Part shown: positions 47,782 to 57,905 of the stretch, piece by piece
Numbering within the stretch: position 1 is the first letter of the stretch
Layout: every line of letters begins with the position of its first letter
Assembly (NCBI GenBank): GCA_026982705.1
Contig: JALSGP010000046.1
Span: 1-64,000, forward strand
Origin: Alphaproteobacteria bacterium
GTDB lineage: Bacteria; Pseudomonadota; Alphaproteobacteria; Geminicoccales; Geminicoccaceae
Length of the DNA: 64,000 nt
Direction: 5' to 3'
The notes under the pieces: model-generated
Seen by the model: the letters and a program-made list of their open reading frames with translations, nothing else
What the model was told of the DNA's origin: nothing
Databases searched by the model: none
Translations under genes and position numbers: made by a program

Positions 47782-48119
47782 GCGAGAAGGACATCTTCGC
47801 CCGCATCCGCGAGCAGATCACCAGCGACGACGTGGTCCTCTACATGAAGGGGACGCCGGTGTTCCCCCAGTGCGGCTTCTCCGCCGGGGTGGTGCAGGTG
47901 CTCTCGGCACTGGGCGTGAAATTCACCGCCTTCAACGTCCTCGAGGACATGGAGCTGCGCCAGGCCCTCAAGGAATTCTCCAACTGGCCCACCTTCCCGC
48001 AGCTCTACGTCAAGGGCGAACTGGTGGGCGGTTTCGACATCGTGCGGGAGATGTACGAGACCGGCGAGCTGCAGCAGCTCCTGCGCGAGAAGGGAATCGC
48101 CTTCTCCGAGGCCGCCTGA
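47778..48119 (+). CDS. grxD: Monothiol glutaredoxin (Grx4 type)
   Basis: A 113-residue glutaredoxin with active site CGFS (FPQCGFSAGVVQVL), WPTFPQLYVKGELVGGFDIVREMYETGEL and no second active cysteine. It binds a bridged 2Fe-2S cluster with glutathione and a BolA partner, encoded just before it. ATG 47778. Its last 110 bp are overlapped by the convergent DUF3108 gene. Confidence 0.97.
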   Translation: MSEKDIFARIREQITSDDVVLYMKGTPVFPQCGFSAGVVQVLSALGVKFTAFNVLEDMELRQALKEFSNWPTFPQLYVKGELVGGFDIVREMYETGELQQLLREKGIAFSEAA

Positions 48120-48876
48120 CGGCGCGCCGGCGCAGGATCGCCAGATCGTCCGCGTCCACCGGCCGCACGAACACCGGGGCGGGACAGGCGCCGTCGTCCA
48201 CCAGCACCTCCAGCCAGCGGGCCGGCGCGGCCGTGCCGCCGACGAAGCCGTAGCCGTCCTCGAAGCCGTGGAGGCCCTGCAGGCGCACCCGCAGACGGGC
48301 GTAGAGGGCGCGGCCGTCCAGACGGGTCTCCGCCAGATAGACCGCCTCGATGTCGAGGCGCTTGCGGCCGTCCCAGACCGGCACCTTCAGCCGCGCCCCG
48401 GCCGCCGGCCCGCGCTGCACCCAGCGCTGCAGGCGCAGGAAGGCGGTGAGCGGGTCCACCGCGTCCCGTCGCAGGTCCTCCGGCACCTCGCTCGGCCGCT
48501 CGCGACCGTTGTTGAGATAGCGGAAGGCGGTGAGGCGGCCGTGCGCGTCGAAGCGCATGGTGACGAGTCGCTCGCGATCCGGCTTGCGCTCGCGTCCCTC
48601 GTACAGCACCGGTACCGGATCCGCCGCGGTGCGCACCACGCCCCGCATCTCCACCCGCCGCCGGCCGAACAGGCGGGTGAACCCCACGTTCTCGATGCGC
48701 AGGACCACGCGCGTGCGGACGGGCGAGAGTCGCTCCTGCTCGAGCGTGATCCGCCCCACTTCGCTCCCCCGCGCGAGGAGGGCATATTCGAACCGGCACT
48801 GCGCCGCCGCCCGCGCGGGATCGGCGGGTGCGGCCACCGCCGCCAGCAGGGCGAACCAGCCGAGCCGGAGTCTCAT
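48010..48876 (-). CDS. DUF3108 periplasmic protein
   Basis: A 288-residue protein with a signal peptide (LRLGWFALLAAVAAPADPARAA) and a DUF3108-type beta-rich body: FEYALLARGSEVGRITLEQE, RTRVVLRIENVGFTRLFGRRRVEMRG, AFRYLNNGRE and DIEAVYLAETRLDGRALYARLRV. Function is unknown; DUF3108 proteins are exported. The C-terminal 35 residues are Arg/Pro-rich and run antisense through grxD, which may mean an unusual true end. ATG 48876 has GGGAGGA at 8 bp. Its start codon shares bases with the divergent lyase-like gene. Confidence 0.82.
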   Translation of the reverse strand: MRLRLGWFALLAAVAAPADPARAAAQCRFEYALLARGSEVGRITLEQERLSPVRTRVVLRIENVGFTRLFGRRRVEMRGVVRTAADPVPVLYEGRERKPDRERLVTMRFDAHGRLTAFRYLNNGRERPSEVPEDLRRDAVDPLTAFLRLQRWVQRGPAAGARLKVPVWDGRKRLDIEAVYLAETRLDGRALYARLRVRLQGLHGFEDGYGFVGGTAAPARWLEVLVDDGACPAPVFVRPVDADDLAILRRRAVRRPRRRRFPSRAGAAAARRSRTSPARCRNRPPVRP

Positions 48877-50122
48877 GCGTCGCTTCCTCCCGATCCTTGT
48901 CTTTACCATGATATGCGCGGGCGTCCCGGGGGCCAGCCTCGGCGACGCCGATGTGACCGCACCGCCACGGCTGGCCCGCCCGGGCGAGGTGCTGTTCGTG
49001 CGGGAGGTGCGGCGCCGGCAGCTCCTGGCCCTGCCCGCCGCCCGCCGGCAGGCCCTGTGCGGGGCGGCGGACGTGCGCTGGCGCAGCGTGCGGGCCCCCA
49101 CCACCGTCTCCCGGGGCCGCAAGGGACGGCTGGAAAGGTTCGGCTGGCAGGTGATGCGGGCGGCGGCGGCGGCCTTCGGTGCCGACGATCGGCGGGCGCG
49201 GCGTCACCTGCTGCGGCTCTTGGACCGCTGGGCGAAGGGACGCGCCCTCACCCGCTGGCGCGGCGATCCGGTGCGGGTGGCCTACGACGTGGACCGGCTG
49301 CTGCTCCCCACCATCGTCGGCTGGTGGCTGGTACGGGAGCATCCGGACGTCCCGGCCGAGGTGCGGGCGCGGGTGGATGGCTGGCTCGACGGCCTGGTGG
49401 CGCGGAGCGTCGCCTTCCGTGCGGGTCTTTCCCCGGATCGCCGCGTCGCCCGCAACAATCACGCGTTGCTGGGGGCGAGCGTGGCGGCGGCCTGGGGCGC
49501 GCTCACGGACGAGCCGGCCCTGCTGCGGCGGGCGCTCGCCGTCCATCGTGCCGCCCTCGCCACCATGCGCGCCGACGGCAGCCTGCCGCTGGAGACGGCG
49601 CGGGGCGCCCGGGCACTCTGGTACCAGCGCCACGCGCTGAGTTCGCTGGTGGTGATCGACACCATCGCGGCGGTCCAGGGGCTCGATGCCGGCGCCGGAC
49701 TGCCGCCGGACCGCGACCTGCATCGGGCGGTGCGCTTCCTGCTGGACGCGGTGGCCGATCCGCGGCGGGTCCTGAGTTATGCCCTCGCCAACGTCCGTCC
49801 CGGTCCCGCACGCAATCCCTATGTCCAGGACCTCTCCTTCCTGCGGCGACGCCCCACCGGACGCCATTACATGGCCTGGGCGGAGATCTATCTCGCGCGC
49901 TTTCCGACGCGGACGGAGAGCCGGCGCCTCGCCGCCACCCTCGCCGCCCACGGGCCGGAGGTCCGGCCCATGATCGACGAGTACGGTGGCGGCCACCTGA
50001 CCTGTTTCTTCGCCGATCCCGACCGGGATCCGTTCAGCGCGAGTAGTACTCGATCACGAGATTCGGTTCCATCTGGACCGGATAGGGAATCTCCGCGAAC
50101 TTCGGCACCCTCAGGAAAGTGA
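48875..50122 (+). CDS. Periplasmic PL5 alginate-lyase-like protein
   Basis: A 415-residue exported protein (signal [22 protein letters not shown]). The central region matches the (alpha/alpha) toroid of polysaccharide lyase family 5: [39 protein letters not shown] (family NNH), [28 protein letters not shown] and [17 protein letters not shown] and the following RGxRALxYxxxAL are the alginate-lyase hallmarks. It faces, across rpsD, a polysaccharide synthase pair, so a role in trimming or exporting that polymer is likely. Its 3' end overlaps rpsD by 89 bp. ATG 48875. Confidence 0.8.
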   Translation: MRRFLPILVFTMICAGVPGASLGDADVTAPPRLARPGEVLFVREVRRRQLLALPAARRQALCGAADVRWRSVRAPTTVSRGRKGRLERFGWQVMRAAAAAFGADDRRARRHLLRLLDRWAKGRALTRWRGDPVRVAYDVDRLLLPTIVGWWLVREHPDVPAEVRARVDGWLDGLVARSVAFRAGLSPDRRVARNNHALLGASVAAAWGALTDEPALLRRALAVHRAALATMRADGSLPLETARGARALWYQRHALSSLVVIDTIAAVQGLDAGAGLPPDRDLHRAVRFLLDAVADPRRVLSYALANVRPGPARNPYVQDLSFLRRRPTGRHYMAWAEIYLARFPTRTESRRLAATLAAHGPEVRPMIDEYGGGHLTCFFADPDRDPFSASSTRSRDSVPSGPDRESPRTSAPSGK

Positions 50123-50648
50123 CCTTCATGTTCTTGATGTCGAGCGACAGGTAGTCCGGCACGTCACGTTCGGGATTCTGCAGGCTCTCCACCACGAGCG
50201 GATGGTTCCGCGACTTCTCGCGGATCTCGATCACGTCCCCTTCCCGGACCAGATAGCTGGGGATGTTGACCCGTCGACCGTTCACCAGCACATGGCCATG
50301 GTTGACCAGCTGGCGGGCGGCGAACATGGTGGGCACGAAGTTGGCCCGGTAGACCACGGTATCGAGCCGCCGTTCCAGCAGCCCCACCAGATTCTCCGCG
50401 GTGTCGCCGCGCATGCGCTCGGCTTCGCGGAAGAAGCGCCGGAACTGGCGCTCGGTCATGTTGGCGTAATAGCCCTTGAGCTTCTGCTTGGCGCGGAGCT
50501 GGAGGGCGTAGTCGGACAGCTTGCGGCGCTTGAAGCCGTGCTCGCCGGGGCCGTATTCGCGCCGCGCGAGCGGGTTCTTGGGACGGCCCCACAGATTGAC
50601 GCCCAGACGGCGGCAGATCTTGGTCTTCGCTCGGATTCGCTTGGTCAT
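50034..50648 (-). CDS. rpsD: 30S ribosomal protein S4
   Basis: The 204-residue primary binder of 16S r[94 protein letters not shown] and VIEYYSR at the end are characteristic. The lower-GC codon use is that of a highly expressed gene. It lies alone, outside a ribosomal operon, as often in alphaproteobacteria. ATG 50648. Confidence 0.98.
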   Translation of the reverse strand: MTKRIRAKTKICRRLGVNLWGRPKNPLARREYGPGEHGFKRRKLSDYALQLRAKQKLKGYYANMTERQFRRFFREAERMRGDTAENLVGLLERRLDTVVYRANFVPTMFAARQLVNHGHVLVNGRRVNIPSYLVREGDVIEIREKSRNHPLVVESLQNPERDVPDYLSLDIKNMKVTFLRVPKFAEIPYPVQMEPNLVIEYYSR

Positions 50649-50713
50649 CGTCCTCGTGCACCATCTCGAACGCACGAAGGCGACCGCCTGCGGTCGCCCC
50701 TGAGCCGGGCGGC

Positions 50714-53035
50714 TTATACCTCGCTTCCGGCCGTTGTCCAACCCCGTCGACGCCCGGCCCCGCGCCCGTCGAGGGCGAGCAGGCGCGCGAGCAGGCGACG
50801 ATAGACATAGCGCATCGGCACCGGCCGGCCAGTCTCGGTGGCGATTCCGCCGGCGTAGACCTTGACGATGAGCCGCTCGCGGGTCCCGGCGTCCGGCTCG
50901 AGGAAGGCCACGGCGATCTGTTCCGGTCCCGGATGCCGCACCACCCGACCGAGCAGGGTTCCGACCTCCGCGATCTCCAGCGCCACCGTCTCTCCCACCG
51001 GCGGCGGCGGTCCCGCCACGGTGAGACGGGCGCCCGTCACCGAGACGTCGATGCTGCGGGCCGGCCGGACGTCCTCGGCGACCCGGAGTCGCGCCGCGAG
51101 CTCGACCCGCGCACGCGGATGACGGCGCATCTGGTCGACGCGGCGTTCGGCGAGCTCGGGGAAGCGCGCGCGGAGGGTGCGGCGGACCGGTGGCGGAAGG
51201 ACCCTCAGCGTCACCAGCAGACCCTCGGGGCGGCGGGCGGCGAGATGGGCCAGAAGCGGTCCGATGCCGACGAGATCCAGCAGCAGCCAGCGCCCGGAAC
51301 GGACGGTGGCGAGGCCGCGTCCCTCCACCAGCGCCGCCCGTTCCGAGAGATCGCGCACCCGCACGGGCCGGGGCGGTCCGAAGCGCAGGAGCCGCCAGCG
51401 CTCCCGCAGCGGGAACCGTTCTTCCAGCCGCTTTCGCGGATGGTCGAAGCAGAGGGTCATCACCACCAGCAGCATGGCGGCACTGGCCAGCGCCCAGAGC
51501 GCCCCGATCTCGTAGACGCGTTGGACCCGCGGCCAGCCCAGCTCCGGCCAGGCGTTGAGCACCACGCCGCCCACGTTCAGCAGGAACAGCGCGAGGGCGG
51601 CGCGCAGCACCGGCAGGTCCACGCCGAAGCGGATGCGGCGTCCCTTGGGGGTGACGCGGAAACCTCCGGCGAAGGGGCGGACCAGGCTTCCCAGGATGGT
51701 GGGAAGCAGGCCCAGGCCCATGTAGAGGTGGGTGGCGGTGGTCACGATGGGCACGTAGCTGCCGGGCGCCAGCCAGGTCATCACCAGACTCATCACCGCC
51801 ACGGTGGTGAAGAGCTGGGCCACGAAGACCTCGAGCGAGGGCACGTGCATGGGCACGAGGCCGGTCCAGAGGAACACCGTCGGCACGATCAGCAGGAACA
51901 CCTTCACCGGCAGATGGACCAGCCAGTACCAGGGAAAGAACAGGAGGCGGTGCCACGGGCGCAGTCCCGGGGCGAAGACGCCGTCGCGCACGAACAGGAG
52001 CTGGATGTTGCCGCGGCACCAGCGGCGGCGCTGGACCATGAAGGCCTCGGTGCTCTCGGCCGCGAGGCCCAGGGCGAGGCGCTCGTCGAGATAGCGGGTC
52101 ACATAGCCGCGGCGCAACATGGCGAGGGTGAGGAGGATGTCCTCGGTCACGGACTCGGTGGGAACGCCCCCCACCGCCTCCAGCGCCGCCCGCCGCAGCA
52201 CCGCGCAGGAGCCGCAGAAGAAGGCGGCGTCGAAGCGATCGCGGCCGGGCATGATGGCGTCGAAGAAGAGACGCTGTTCCTCCGGCGCCACCCGGGTGAG
52301 GCCGAGATTGACCTGGACCGGATCGGGATTGAAGAAGCGCTGGGGGGCCTGCACCGCGCCGATGCGCGGATCGGCGAAGAAGCCCATGGTGCGGCGGAGG
52401 AAGTGGCGCTGGGGGACGAAATCGGCGTCGAAGACGGCGACGAACTCGCCGTCGGTGCGGGAGAGGGCGTGGTTGAGATTGCCGGCCTTGGCATGACGGT
52501 TGTCGGGACGGGTGATGTAGCCGACGCCGAGGCGGGTGCACATCTCCCGCAGCCACGGACGGCGGCCGTCGTCCAGGACCCAGACCCGCAGCCGTGATCG
52601 CGGCCAGTCCAGATGGCGGGCGCCGAGAATGGTGCGCTCGAGGATGGCCGGCTCCTCGTCGTAGGTGGGGATGAAGACGTCCACGGTGGGCAGCGTCTCC
52701 GGCGGTCGCGCGGCGAGCTCCCGCTCGAGACGATCGGCGAGGGGGCGGTTGTCGCGGCGGGCCACCAGCGTCGTGAGATTGACCAGGAAGTCGAGGATGC
52801 CGGCCACCTCCACCGCCAGCACCACGCCCGCCCAGATCCAGGCGACGGTGGGCACCGGCCCGAGATCCAGCCCGTCGCCCAGACGCCAGGAGAGATAGCG
52901 GGCGAGATAGGCGACGGCGATCGCCCCCACCAGCGCCCGCGCCCAGGTGCGCTCGCGGGGCAGCAGCGCCTCGGCCAGTCCGAGCAGGCCGAGGGCCAGC
53001 AGCAGGGGGGCGAAGGCCTCGAGCCCGAAGCTCAC
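50714..53035 (-). CDS. BcsA-like GT2 polysaccharide synthase with C-terminal PilZ domain
   Basis: A 773-residue inner-membrane processive glycosyltransferase. Helices flank a GT2 core: [44 protein letters not shown] and the QxxRW motif QRRRWCRG. Three or more helices follow ([24 protein letters not shown] and so on). The C-terminal PilZ domain has both c-di-GMP motifs, RRHPR and DVSVTGARL, so synthesis should be activated by c-di-GMP. No BcsB, BcsZ or BcsC is here; an overlapping membrane-fusion gene replaces them. GTG 53035 overlaps it. Polymer unknown. Confidence 0.9.
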   Translation of the reverse strand: MSFGLEAFAPLLLALGLLGLAEALLPRERTWARALVGAIAVAYLARYLSWRLGDGLDLGPVPTVAWIWAGVVLAVEVAGILDFLVNLTTLVARRDNRPLADRLERELAARPPETLPTVDVFIPTYDEEPAILERTILGARHLDWPRSRLRVWVLDDGRRPWLREMCTRLGVGYITRPDNRHAKAGNLNHALSRTDGEFVAVFDADFVPQRHFLRRTMGFFADPRIGAVQAPQRFFNPDPVQVNLGLTRVAPEEQRLFFDAIMPGRDRFDAAFFCGSCAVLRRAALEAVGGVPTESVTEDILLTLAMLRRGYVTRYLDERLALGLAAESTEAFMVQRRRWCRGNIQLLFVRDGVFAPGLRPWHRLLFFPWYWLVHLPVKVFLLIVPTVFLWTGLVPMHVPSLEVFVAQLFTTVAVMSLVMTWLAPGSYVPIVTTATHLYMGLGLLPTILGSLVRPFAGGFRVTPKGRRIRFGVDLPVLRAALALFLLNVGGVVLNAWPELGWPRVQRVYEIGALWALASAAMLLVVMTLCFDHPRKRLEERFPLRERWRLLRFGPPRPVRVRDLSERAALVEGRGLATVRSGRWLLLDLVGIGPLLAHLAARRPEGLLVTLRVLPPPVRRTLRARFPELAERRVDQMRRHPRARVELAARLRVAEDVRPARSIDVSVTGARLTVAGPPPPVGETVALEIAEVGTLLGRVVRHPGPEQIAVAFLEPDAGTRERLIVKVYAGGIATETGRPVPMRYVYRRLLARLLALDGRGAGRRRGWTTAGSEV

Positions 53036-55122
53036 CGCCCGCGCTCCATCACGGCGATCCCGGACCGCGCCCTCCGCGGTGGCGCGGGCGCCGGCCGGCC
53101 GGGACGCGCGCCGGGCCCGGTACGGGCCGGAGCTCTCATCGCGGCAGGCGCCTCGCGCCACGCCGCCATCTCCGGCCCGCTCCCGCCCGCGGCGGGCGCG
53201 ATGGCGGGCGCCCACGGGACCGGGGCCGCGAGCTGGCCCTCGGGATCCATCGCTTCACGCCATGGGCCTCCGCCCGGCCCGACGGCCAGCCACCCCGGAT
53301 CGAATCCTCGCCGGGGCGCCGCGGCGACGGGCCCATCCGCCCCCGCGACGGACAGCGGGGCCCCGACGGACGTCTCCCTCCGTGCGCGTTCGCCGGCACC
53401 TCGCCCCCCGCTCGCCGCCCCGTCGACCGGGGCGATGCCGTGCCCGACGCCGGCGGCCTCCGTCCCGCCGGCGCGGCGATCACCGTCGCGGACGGCGCGT
53501 GGCCCGCGCCGGCGCGGGGTGGAGACATCCGTATCCGGCGGCCGGAGGCCCCCTTTCGCGGCCGGACGGTGGTCGTCCGGGACCGGCGCCGGCCGCGGCG
53601 ATGCCGGCGCCGTCTCCCTCCCCGCCGGGACCCGGGACGCCGCCGCCACGGCCCGGGCCACCTCCCGGATCCCGGTCGCGGCGGATTCCGTGGTACCGGC
53701 GTCCGTCGCCACGCCGCCGGTCCCCCGTCTCCCGGACGGGGACACCGTCCCCTCCACCCGCTCACCGCCCCCCGAGGGCGGAAGGAGGGCAGCGGGGGCC
53801 GGCCGCGGGGGATCGGCGGCGGGCACCGCCGCGCGGGCTTCCGGCTCCGGTCGCGCCCCGCGCCACCAGCGGGCGAGGGCCCAGTCGCGTGCGAGGGCCA
53901 GCTCCACCGACCGGCCCACGTGACAGAAGCGGGCGGCATCGTGCTGGAGATCGGTGGGCTCCAGCGCCACCAGCACCACCGCCTCGTCCTCCTCCAGCGG
54001 CCGCAGCGGTACGGCGAAACCGTCCTCGGGCCCGAAGGACGCGGCCCGCACCGCCAGCACCCGCCCGGCGATCCAGCGGCGCCCGCCCAAGGGGCGCACG
54101 CGCGCCCGGGTGCCGGCCGCGAGATCGGCGAGATCCCGCTGGTGGACGATGGCGGTCACGAAGAGGCGCCGGCAGTCCAGCAGGGTGACCAGCGGCTGGT
54201 CGCGGGCCACGTGGCCGCCGGCGGCGACCTCCCGCCGCCAGATCACCGCATCCATCGGCGCCCGCACGGTCGCGCGTCCGGCCGCCGCCACCCGCGCCCG
54301 TTCCCGGGCCACCGCCCGCTCCAGGGCCGCGATCCGCGCCTCCAGCCGGGACCGGCGCGCCCGCCAGCGCGCCGCCTCCGCCCGCAGATCCTCGAGCCGC
54401 TGGCGGCTCCAGGGCGCGTCGGCGCCGCCGCGATCGAGATGGACGTCGCGGGCCAGCGCCCGCAGTTCGGTGCGCAGGCGCTGGTGACGCCAGCGCAGCA
54501 CCCGGAGGGCCGCCTCCGCCTCCACCAGCTCCCGCTCGGCCCTCTGCACCTCCTCTTCGGCGACGGCGCGATGGCGAAGCAGCCGGCGCATCCGCTCCAG
54601 ACGGGCGCGCCGTTCCGCCACCCTCGCCCGTGCCGCCACCATCCGTTCCTCGAGCGCCCGCCGCTCCGCGACCCGGGCGGCCAGGGCGGCGCGGGCGAAG
54701 CGTTCCGCCCGGGCCTCGAGGAGTCGCCGGCGTTCGTCGAGTTCCGCCAGGGCCCGTGCGACCACCGCCCGTTCGGCGCGGGCGGCGGCCAGTTCCGCCT
54801 CGAAGCGCGAGAGGGCCTCGCGGGAGACGCGGGGATCCTCCACCACCGCCAGCACCGCCCCCGCCTCCACCGGCGTGCCGGGCGCGGCCGGTGCCCGCAC
54901 CAGGCGACCGGCGAGGGGCGTGCGCACGGGTTCGAGACGGGCGTTGACGACCGCCTCGCGGGTGCGCTGTTCGGCCAGTCGCGGTGCGTAGACCGAGAGT
55001 GCCACCGCCAGCAGCGTGGCGGCGGCCGTCACCCTGAGGACGGTACCGAAGGCCGGCAGACGCAGGCGGAGAGGTGGGCGCACGACAGCCTTCCCGGGCC
55101 GCTTCCCCCGCCTTTCTCCCAC
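53032..55122 (-). CDS. HlyD-like membrane-fusion protein with long low-complexity tail
   Basis: A 696-residue protein. One helix near residues 31-48, then a typical fusion-protein layout: biotinyl-lipoyl half-motif ([22 protein letters not shown]), a 180-residue coiled-coil hairpin, the second lipoyl half ([30 protein letters not shown]), and a beta-barrel ([19 protein letters not shown]). From about residue 420 to the end it is Pro/Arg/Ala/Gly-rich and disordered, which is unusual. Its stop overlaps the synthase start, so both form one unit, as with Alg44-like partners of polysaccharide synthases. GTG 55122. Confidence 0.85.
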   Translation of the reverse strand: MGERRGKRPGKAVVRPPLRLRLPAFGTVLRVTAAATLLAVALSVYAPRLAEQRTREAVVNARLEPVRTPLAGRLVRAPAAPGTPVEAGAVLAVVEDPRVSREALSRFEAELAAARAERAVVARALAELDERRRLLEARAERFARAALAARVAERRALEERMVAARARVAERRARLERMRRLLRHRAVAEEEVQRAERELVEAEAALRVLRWRHQRLRTELRALARDVHLDRGGADAPWSRQRLEDLRAEAARWRARRSRLEARIAALERAVARERARVAAAGRATVRAPMDAVIWRREVAAGGHVARDQPLVTLLDCRRLFVTAIVHQRDLADLAAGTRARVRPLGGRRWIAGRVLAVRAASFGPEDGFAVPLRPLEEDEAVVLVALEPTDLQHDAARFCHVGRSVELALARDWALARWWRGARPEPEARAAVPAADPPRPAPAALLPPSGGGERVEGTVSPSGRRGTGGVATDAGTTESAATGIREVARAVAAASRVPAGRETAPASPRPAPVPDDHRPAAKGGLRPPDTDVSTPRRRGPRAVRDGDRRAGGTEAAGVGHGIAPVDGAASGGRGAGERARRETSVGAPLSVAGADGPVAAAPRRGFDPGWLAVGPGGGPWREAMDPEGQLAAPVPWAPAIAPAAGGSGPEMAAWREAPAAMRAPARTGPGARPGRPAPAPPRRARSGIAVMERGR

Positions 55123-55212
55123 ATCTTCCTGAACGATCCGTTAACGCGCGCACCCCTTGCCGATCCGCCGACGTCCACCCACACCCGGAGGGGACAGGCG
55201 GGAGGAACGGTG

Positions 55213-55923
55213 GTGCGCGGATGGTGGTGGCCGCCCGTGTGGGTCCTCACCGGCGCCCTCGCCGTCGCCGCGCCGCTGCGGCCGGGGGATCCCGCCCGGG
55301 TGGACGTGGGACCCGGGACCCGGGTCCATGTGCGGGCGGGACCCGGCACCGGCACGGCGGTGGTGGCGCGCCTGCCGCACGGCACGCCCGTGCGGGTGGT
55401 GGAGGTGGTGCGACGGGGCCCACACGACTGGGCCCGGGTCACCGCCGACGACGGCCGACCGCTGGACTGGATCCGGGCGGATCTCCTCGTGGCCCCGTCC
55501 GTGGCGGAACCGGCTCCGGCGGAGGAGAGGACGGCGCCCGCTCCCCCACCGCCGCGGCAAGCGCCTTCCTGGTTCGGACCCCTGGTCCGGAACCTGGAGG
55601 CGGTGGACGTCTGTCTCGCCGCCACCACCAAGCGCCCGGCGGGGGTGGTGGACGTGTCGGAACTCCCCTTCGAGATGGTCTCGGTGGTGGTGCGGGACGG
55701 TTCCGGACGGCTGTGGGACTGCGTGGTGGAACGTGGCGGCGGCGCGCCGCTGCGCTACGACCCCTTGCCGCCGGCGGAGATCCTGTTCGGGCGGGAGCCC
55801 GATCCCGTCTTCTATCGCGGTGACGGTCCCTCCCTCGGGACCTGTGCCGTGGCGGAGCCGGCGCGCGATCCCGGGGACGGCCGGATCCTGGGGACGCTGG
55901 CCCGGCGGGCGGACTGCGAATGA
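55213..55923 (+). CDS. Exported SH3b-domain protein
   Basis: A 236-residue protein with a hydrophobic start (GWWWPPVWVLTGALAVAAP) as a likely signal peptide. Residues about 22-95 form a bacterial SH3 domain (RVHVRAGPGTGTAVVARLPHGTPVRVVEVVRRGPHDWARV). A proline linker follows and then an unrecognised domain (GPLVRNLEAVDVCLAATTKRP, MVSVVVRDGSGRLWDCVVERG) with four cysteines, possibly two disulfides. GTG 55213 has GGAGG at 7 bp. It is divergent from the membrane-fusion gene, so it may share its promoter region. Confidence 0.72.
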   Translation: MRGWWWPPVWVLTGALAVAAPLRPGDPARVDVGPGTRVHVRAGPGTGTAVVARLPHGTPVRVVEVVRRGPHDWARVTADDGRPLDWIRADLLVAPSVAEPAPAEERTAPAPPPPRQAPSWFGPLVRNLEAVDVCLAATTKRPAGVVDVSELPFEMVSVVVRDGSGRLWDCVVERGGGAPLRYDPLPPAEILFGREPDPVFYRGDGPSLGTCAVAEPARDPGDGRILGTLARRADCE

Positions 55924-55926
55924 CGG

Positions 55927-55950
55927 CGGGGGCCGGCGTTCCGGCCCCCG
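55927..55950. terminator. Bidirectional terminator hairpin
   Basis: CGGGGGCCGG pairs perfectly with CCGGCCCCCG around a CGTT loop, in the 60-bp gap between the SH3b gene and the convergent dctM. It starts 4 bp after the SH3b stop. No T-tract follows. Confidence 0.6.
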
Positions 55951-55983
55951 TCCCGTGGGCTCCGGCCCTTCGCCGGCAGCTCC

Positions 55984-57315
55984 TCACGGACCGTAGAGCT
56001 GGCGCGGTAGCCACATGGCGATGTCGGGGAAGATCATGATCAGCGCCAGGGCCAGCACCTGCAGGAACATGAACTCGAACATGCCGCGGTAGATGTCCAT
56101 CAGCGACCACTGCGGCACCACCTGCTTGAGATAGTAGGCCGACATGGCCACCGGCGGCGACAGGAAGGCGGTCTGCAGATTGACCGCGATGAGGGCCGCG
56201 AACCACACCATGTCGAGCCCCAGCGCCCGCACCGTCTCCACCGCCGCCGGATAGAAGATGGGCAGGAACACCAGGATCACCGCGGGCCATTCGAACGGCC
56301 ACCCCAGCAGGAAGACCAGCGCCATGATGAGGGCGATCATGCCCCAGGCGGGCAGTTCCAGCCCCAGCAGGAACTGGGTGATGAGATCGGCCGAGCCCAT
56401 GCGCGCGAACACGGCCCCGAAGATGTTGGAGGCCACCGCCAGGAACATGACGAGGCTGGTGGTGACCAGCGTGTTCAGCAGCGCATTGGTGAACATGGTC
56501 CAGTTGAGTTTGCGGTAGGCGGCGGCGAGGATCATGGCGCCGAGCGCCCCCATGGCGGCGGCCTCGGTGGGGGTGGCGAGGCCGGCGAGGATGGAGCCGA
56601 GAGCGGCGCCGATGAGGGCGGCCAGCGGCACCATGCCGACGATCACCTCGCGCACCACCTCGAGCCAGGAATCCGCCCGTTCCTCGGCCGGCATCGGGGG
56701 ACCGAGTTCGGGGCGCAGGAAGGAGCGGCCGAGGGTGTAGAGGATGTAGAGGCCGGCCAGCAGGAAGCCGGGTCCGAAGGCGGCGGCGTAGAGCTGCACC
56801 ACCGAGATCCCCATGACCGGACCCATCACGATCAGCATCACCGACGGCGGGATGAGGATGCCGAGGGTGCCGCCGGCGGCGATGGTGCCGGCCGACAGAC
56901 GCGGATCGTAGTTGGCCTTGATCATGATGGGCGCGGCCATGATCCCGAGCACCGTCACCGCCGCGCCGACGATGCCGGTGGCCATGGCGAAGACGGTGGC
57001 GGTCAGCAGCACCACCAGATAGAGGGCGCCGCGGACGGGTGCCAGCAGCAGGCGGAAGGCCTGGAACAGCCGCTCCATCAGCCCGGCCTGTTCGGTGATG
57101 AAGCCCATGAGGATGAAGAGCGGCACGGCGGCCAGCTCCTCCACCTTCATGAGGCCGATGGTCTGGAAATAGGCCAGGCTGAAGACCAGCTTGCCGAGGC
57201 TGAAATAGCCGAAGGCGAAGGCCAGGGCCAGGAGGGTGAAGGAGATCGGGAATCCGAGGAAGATGATCCCGATCAGCAGGGCGAGCATGATCAGGCCGAC
57301 GATTTCGGTGCCCAT
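55984..57315 (-). CDS. TRAP transporter large membrane subunit (DctM), system 2
   Basis: A 443-residue DctM protein with about twelve helices: IGIIFLGFPISFTLLALAFAFGYFSLG, MAAPIMIKANYDPRLSAGTIAAGGTLGILIPPSVMLI, LILAAAYRKLNWTMF, LLGWPFEWPAVILVFLPIFYPA and AVNLQTAFLSPPVAMSAYYLK. The last is close to DctM proteins of keto-acid (TakP-linked) TRAP systems. ATG 57315 overlaps the dctQ stop (TGATG). The proteins differ clearly from system 1. Confidence 0.95.
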   Translation of the reverse strand: MGTEIVGLIMLALLIGIIFLGFPISFTLLALAFAFGYFSLGKLVFSLAYFQTIGLMKVEELAAVPLFILMGFITEQAGLMERLFQAFRLLLAPVRGALYLVVLLTATVFAMATGIVGAAVTVLGIMAAPIMIKANYDPRLSAGTIAAGGTLGILIPPSVMLIVMGPVMGISVVQLYAAAFGPGFLLAGLYILYTLGRSFLRPELGPPMPAEERADSWLEVVREVIVGMVPLAALIGAALGSILAGLATPTEAAAMGALGAMILAAAYRKLNWTMFTNALLNTLVTTSLVMFLAVASNIFGAVFARMGSADLITQFLLGLELPAWGMIALIMALVFLLGWPFEWPAVILVFLPIFYPAAVETVRALGLDMVWFAALIAVNLQTAFLSPPVAMSAYYLKQVVPQWSLMDIYRGMFEFMFLQVLALALIMIFPDIAMWLPRQLYGP

Positions 57316-57863
57316 CAGATCTGCACCTCCTCGGCCGGCGTGAGCAGTTCACCGGTGCGGACGGCGTGATAGGCCTTGATCACTTCGGAAAGGCTCTGGA
57401 TCAGGAGCAGCGCCGCCGCCAGCGGCACCGAAGCCTTGAAGGGCCACATCAGGGGCCGCCAGGCGGTGGCCTCCGACCGCTCGCCGATCTCGTAGGCGTA
57501 GACGGTCTGCTCCCAGCCGATCCACAGCACCATGGCGACGCCGGGGACGACGAACAGCAGGTAGCCGACGAGATCGATGAGTCCCTTGGTGCGCGGCGTG
57601 AAGCGATGCCAGAAGAGATCGGTGCGGATGTGGGCGCCCTTGCGGAGGGCGTAGGCGGTGCCCAGCATGAACATGCTGCCGTAGAGCATGTAGCTGAGCT
57701 CGAAGGCCCAGGTGGTGGGCGCATCGAAGCCGTAGCGGGAGAAGACCTCGTAGGACATCACCCCCACCAGCGGCACCACCATCCAGGCGAACAGATAGCC
57801 GGTCACTTCGGTGAAGCGGTCGATCCGCGTGCAGATCGCCAACAGCCGCTCTTCGGACAGCAC
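57315..57863 (-). CDS. TRAP transporter small membrane subunit (DctQ), system 2
   Basis: A 182-residue protein with four helices (GYLFAWMVVPLVGVMSYEVFSRYGF; SYMLYGSMFMLGTAYALRKGAHI; LIDLVGYLLFVVPGVAMVLWIG; SVPLAAALLLIQSLSEVIKAYH). ALRKGAHIRTDLFWHRF is the DctQ loop, as in TakQ-like proteins. GTG 57863 is chosen with GGGAGG at 6 bp, 82 bp after the dctP stop. Confidence 0.93.
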   Translation of the reverse strand: MLSEERLLAICTRIDRFTEVTGYLFAWMVVPLVGVMSYEVFSRYGFDAPTTWAFELSYMLYGSMFMLGTAYALRKGAHIRTDLFWHRFTPRTKGLIDLVGYLLFVVPGVAMVLWIGWEQTVYAYEIGERSEATAWRPLMWPFKASVPLAAALLLIQSLSEVIKAYHAVRTGELLTPAEEVQI

Positions 57864-57905
57864 CTTAGCCCTCCCCGACGCCGTGCGCACATGATGCGGA
57901 CGGAA

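Noticed and set aside
50714-53035. Cellulose synthase BcsA proper
   Set aside because: The catalytic core and PilZ domain fit, but the essential partner BcsB and the rest of the bcs operon are missing, so the polymer cannot be called cellulose.
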